Shown: positions 62,489 to 64,000 of the stretch, one piece after another
How the letters are laid out: each line of letters begins with the position of its first letter
Numbering within the stretch: position 1 is the stretch's first letter
NCBI GenBank assembly: GCA_016786865.1
Contig: JAEUVE010000003.1
Location: forward strand, 1 to 64,000
DNA length: 64,000 bases
Reading direction: 5' to 3'
DNA from: Sediminibacterium sp.
GTDB taxonomy: Bacteria > Bacteroidota > Bacteroidia > Chitinophagales > Chitinophagaceae
Made by a program: the position numbers and the translations under genes
Notes under the pieces: generated by a model
What the model was told of the DNA's origin: nothing
Database searches by the model: none
What the model saw: the letters and a program-made list of their open reading frames with translations, nothing else

Positions 62489-63244
62489 ATGGCATCTGTA
62501 AAAGATTTCTCCGTTGAAGAAAAATTAGTAAACCTGCTTCGTTTACAAAAGATCGATAGTAAGTTAGATGAAATTCAGATTCTGAAGGGTGAGCTCCCAA
62601 TGGAAGTTAGTGATCTGGAAGATGAGATCCAGGGATTAACCAGCCGCCAGACACGTATCGAGGAAGAAATCAACGGTATCAGCGAATTCATTGAGGGCAA
62701 GAAAAACGCCATCAAGGAAAGCGAAGCCCTGATTGCCAAATACGAAAAGCAGAGCGATAATGTAAAGAACAACCGCGAGTTCGAAGCCATCAATAAGGAA
62801 GTGGAAATGCAGCAACTGGAAGTGAAGCTGGCCGAGAAGCATATCCGCGATGCCAACGAAGAACTGGCAGATAAGATCAAAGCGCTGGAAGCTGCTAAAA
62901 AGCAGGTGGCTGTTAAAGAAGGCGTATTGAATCACAAGAAAGGAGAACTGGAAAAGATCATTGCAGATACAGAAAAAGAAGAAACAGCACTGAACAAAAT
63001 CAGCGGCGAAGCACGTGGTCATATTGATGAGCGTTTGATTTACAGCTACGACCGTATCCGCAAGAGCTACAGAAATGGGCTGGCAGTAGTGCCTGTTGAG
63101 CGTGATGCCTGCGGTGGTTGCTTCAACTCCATTCCGCCTCAGCGTCAGAGTGAGATTCGCCTGCACAAGAAAATCATTGTTTGCGAAAACTGCGGACGTA
63201 TCCTGGTAGACGCAGACCTGAACGACAGTGTGGAAGTAAAATAG
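62489..63244 (+). CDS. Zinc-ribbon coiled-coil protein (CT398/DksA-like)
   Basis: A 251-residue protein with a long coiled-coil hairpin (about 20-190, with heptads of Glu/Lys/Leu) and a C4 zinc ribbon at the C-terminus (CGGC at about 207-210 and CENC at about 234-237). This is the architecture of the CT398/zf-RING_7 family (COG1579), predicted nucleic-acid-binding proteins. It lies 20 bp after the Nif3-like gene, a very common pairing in bacteria. Function unknown. Confidence 0.92.
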   Translation: MASVKDFSVEEKLVNLLRLQKIDSKLDEIQILKGELPMEVSDLEDEIQGLTSRQTRIEEEINGISEFIEGKKNAIKESEALIAKYEKQSDNVKNNREFEAINKEVEMQQLEVKLAEKHIRDANEELADKIKALEAAKKQVAVKEGVLNHKKGELEKIIADTEKEETALNKISGEARGHIDERLIYSYDRIRKSYRNGLAVVPVERDACGGCFNSIPPQRQSEIRLHKKIIVCENCGRILVDADLNDSVEVK

Positions 63245-63265
63245 GATTAGATTTTTTTTAGCATA

Positions 63266-63300
63266 AAGAAAGGGTAGCCGTTTGGTTACCCTTTCTTATT
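63266..63300 (+). terminator. Rho-independent terminator
   Basis: AAGAAAGGGTA (63266-63276) pairs perfectly with TACCCTTTCTT (63287-63297), with three further inner pairs. It ends the Nif3/zinc-ribbon transcript. Confidence 0.8.
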
Positions 63301-63311
63301 TTCGGGTGGTG

Positions 63312-64000
63312 ATGAAGAAAAGCTATTTGCTCTGTTGTTGCCTGCTCCTTTCCTTTTTGGGAATGGCCCAGAAGGTATTTGATTTCAACCATACCTGTGT
63401 GGAAGCCTATCAGGATATTACCCGGTTGAAAATGGTAACAGGCGCAGCCTATGTAGAACAGGCAAGGGAGCAAAATGCCAATAACCTGATACCGGTATTA
63501 CTGGAAAGCTACAGCGACTTTTACACCTTATTCCTGAACGAAAATCCGGCGCAGTACCAAACCCTTTTCCCGCTTTTTGAAGAAAGACTGGATCTGTTGC
63601 GGGAAGGGCCGCAATCCTCTCCTTTTTATTTGTACTCCCAGGCCATCGTGCGGATGCACCGCGCAGGGGTATCGGTTAAGTTCGGGCATTTCTGGGATGC
63701 CGGGTGGGATTTCAGGAGGGCCTACCTGCTGCTGAAAGAAAACAAAAAACGTTACCCGAACTTTTCGCCCAACGACCTGATGTTTGGCGCATTGCAGGCG
63801 GTGATCGGAACCGTACCAAAAGGATATCGCTGGCTCGTGAATCTGTTGGGTATGCGGGCATCTCTTACAGAGGGCATGCGCACCGTACGCAACTACACCA
63901 ACAGCAATGATCCCTGGGCAAGAACTTTTTTCAATGAAGCCGCTTTCATTTATCCCTATCTGCTTTTCTTCATCGAAAACAAAAAAGAAGAAGCCCTGCA
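63312..64000 (+). CDS. Secreted hypothetical protein, 3' end outside window
   Basis: Open from the ATG at 63312 to the window edge (229 codons, no stop). The signal peptide MKKSYLLCCCLLLSFLGMAQ is clear. The mature part is helical and TPR-like (FDFNHTCVEAYQDI, GHFWDAGWDFRRAYLLLKENKKRYP, GALQAVIGTVPKGYRWLVNL). It resembles outer-membrane- or periplasm-located hypothetical proteins of Bacteroidota that I cannot name. Confidence 0.75.
   Translation, partial: MKKSYLLCCCLLLSFLGMAQKVFDFNHTCVEAYQDITRLKMVTGAAYVEQAREQNANNLIPVLLESYSDFYTLFLNENPAQYQTLFPLFEERLDLLREGPQSSPFYLYSQAIVRMHRAGVSVKFGHFWDAGWDFRRAYLLLKENKKRYPNFSPNDLMFGALQAVIGTVPKGYRWLVNLLGMRASLTEGMRTVRNYTNSNDPWARTFFNEAAFIYPYLLFFIENKKEEAL

Noticed and set aside
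1..64000. CRISPR arrays, rRNA genes and classical insertion sequences
   Set aside because: I saw no regularly spaced repeats, no rRNA-like sequence and no transposase with terminal inverted repeats.

Overview
The window looks like a chromosome segment of a Bacteroidota bacterium, most likely from the Chitinophagaceae or a neighbouring family. The evidence is a full-length SprA (the type IX secretion outer-membrane translocon), futalosine-pathway menaquinone genes, a DUF3127 protein, exact TAnnTTTG promoter elements, and a mobile element with Bacteroidota-type MobC/MobA/TraG-like genes and an IntDOT-like integrase. The exact genus cannot be read from the sequence.

Region 1 (1 to about 32,050) is an accessory island that ends next to a tRNA-Pro gene. 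From left to right it holds: gene debris; a PD-(D/E)XK-like protein (1198-2559); a tightly packed five-gene minus-strand operon (9680 down to 2580) encoding a double-SIS/HAD fusion, a phosphoribosyltransferase-like protein, an AAA+/ORC-like ATPase, an unrecognised protein and a PfkB-type kinase; a decayed SOS-mutagenesis cassette (DnaE, DinB/ImuB-like and SRAP, all broken) interrupted by an intact membrane-protein plus ComEC-like metallo-beta-lactamase pair; a three-gene cassette of unknown function; several small element genes; SSB and DUF932; a shattered PRTRC-E remnant; a candidate oriT with mobC, relaxase and coupling protein; a caspase-like gene with an internal stop; a DUF1016 nuclease; and the tyrosine recombinase. 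No conjugative pilus or mating-pair genes are visible, so the element looks mobilizable or decayed rather than self-transmissible.

The most interesting part is the five-gene operon. Three sugar-phosphate/nucleotide enzyme families plus a kinase are translationally coupled to a P-loop ATPase, and palindromes lie at the promoter. I read it as a candidate conflict (defence) system that makes, salvages or destroys a ribosyl/sugar-nucleotide-type molecule. That reading is inference from domains and context.

At least seven reading frames in the island carry in-frame stops (TGA, TAA and TAG all occur) or frameshifts, while the five-gene operon, the PD-(D/E)XK gene, the MBL pair, the mobilization genes and the integrase are open. 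The backbone machinery is eroding while cargo and mobility genes persist.

Region 2 (about 32,050 to 64,000) is ordinary core chromosome: tRNA-Pro and tRNA-Ser, dnaA with a possible origin or autoregulatory region, a 5'-nucleotidase split over two genes, DUF3127, an FAD-dependent dehydrogenase, a secreted PLC/P1-nuclease-like protein, an ABC exporter pair, ruvA-sprA, fabH, a trans-sulfuration enzyme, a GNAT, a GH5 lipoprotein, fabD, folE and two 6-pyruvoyl-tetrahydropterin-synthase paralogues, mqnB-mqnD, two SDR dehydrogenases behind a strong palindrome, a photolyase, a class IV aminotransferase, a Nif3-like protein, a zinc-ribbon coiled-coil protein and a secreted protein running off the right edge.
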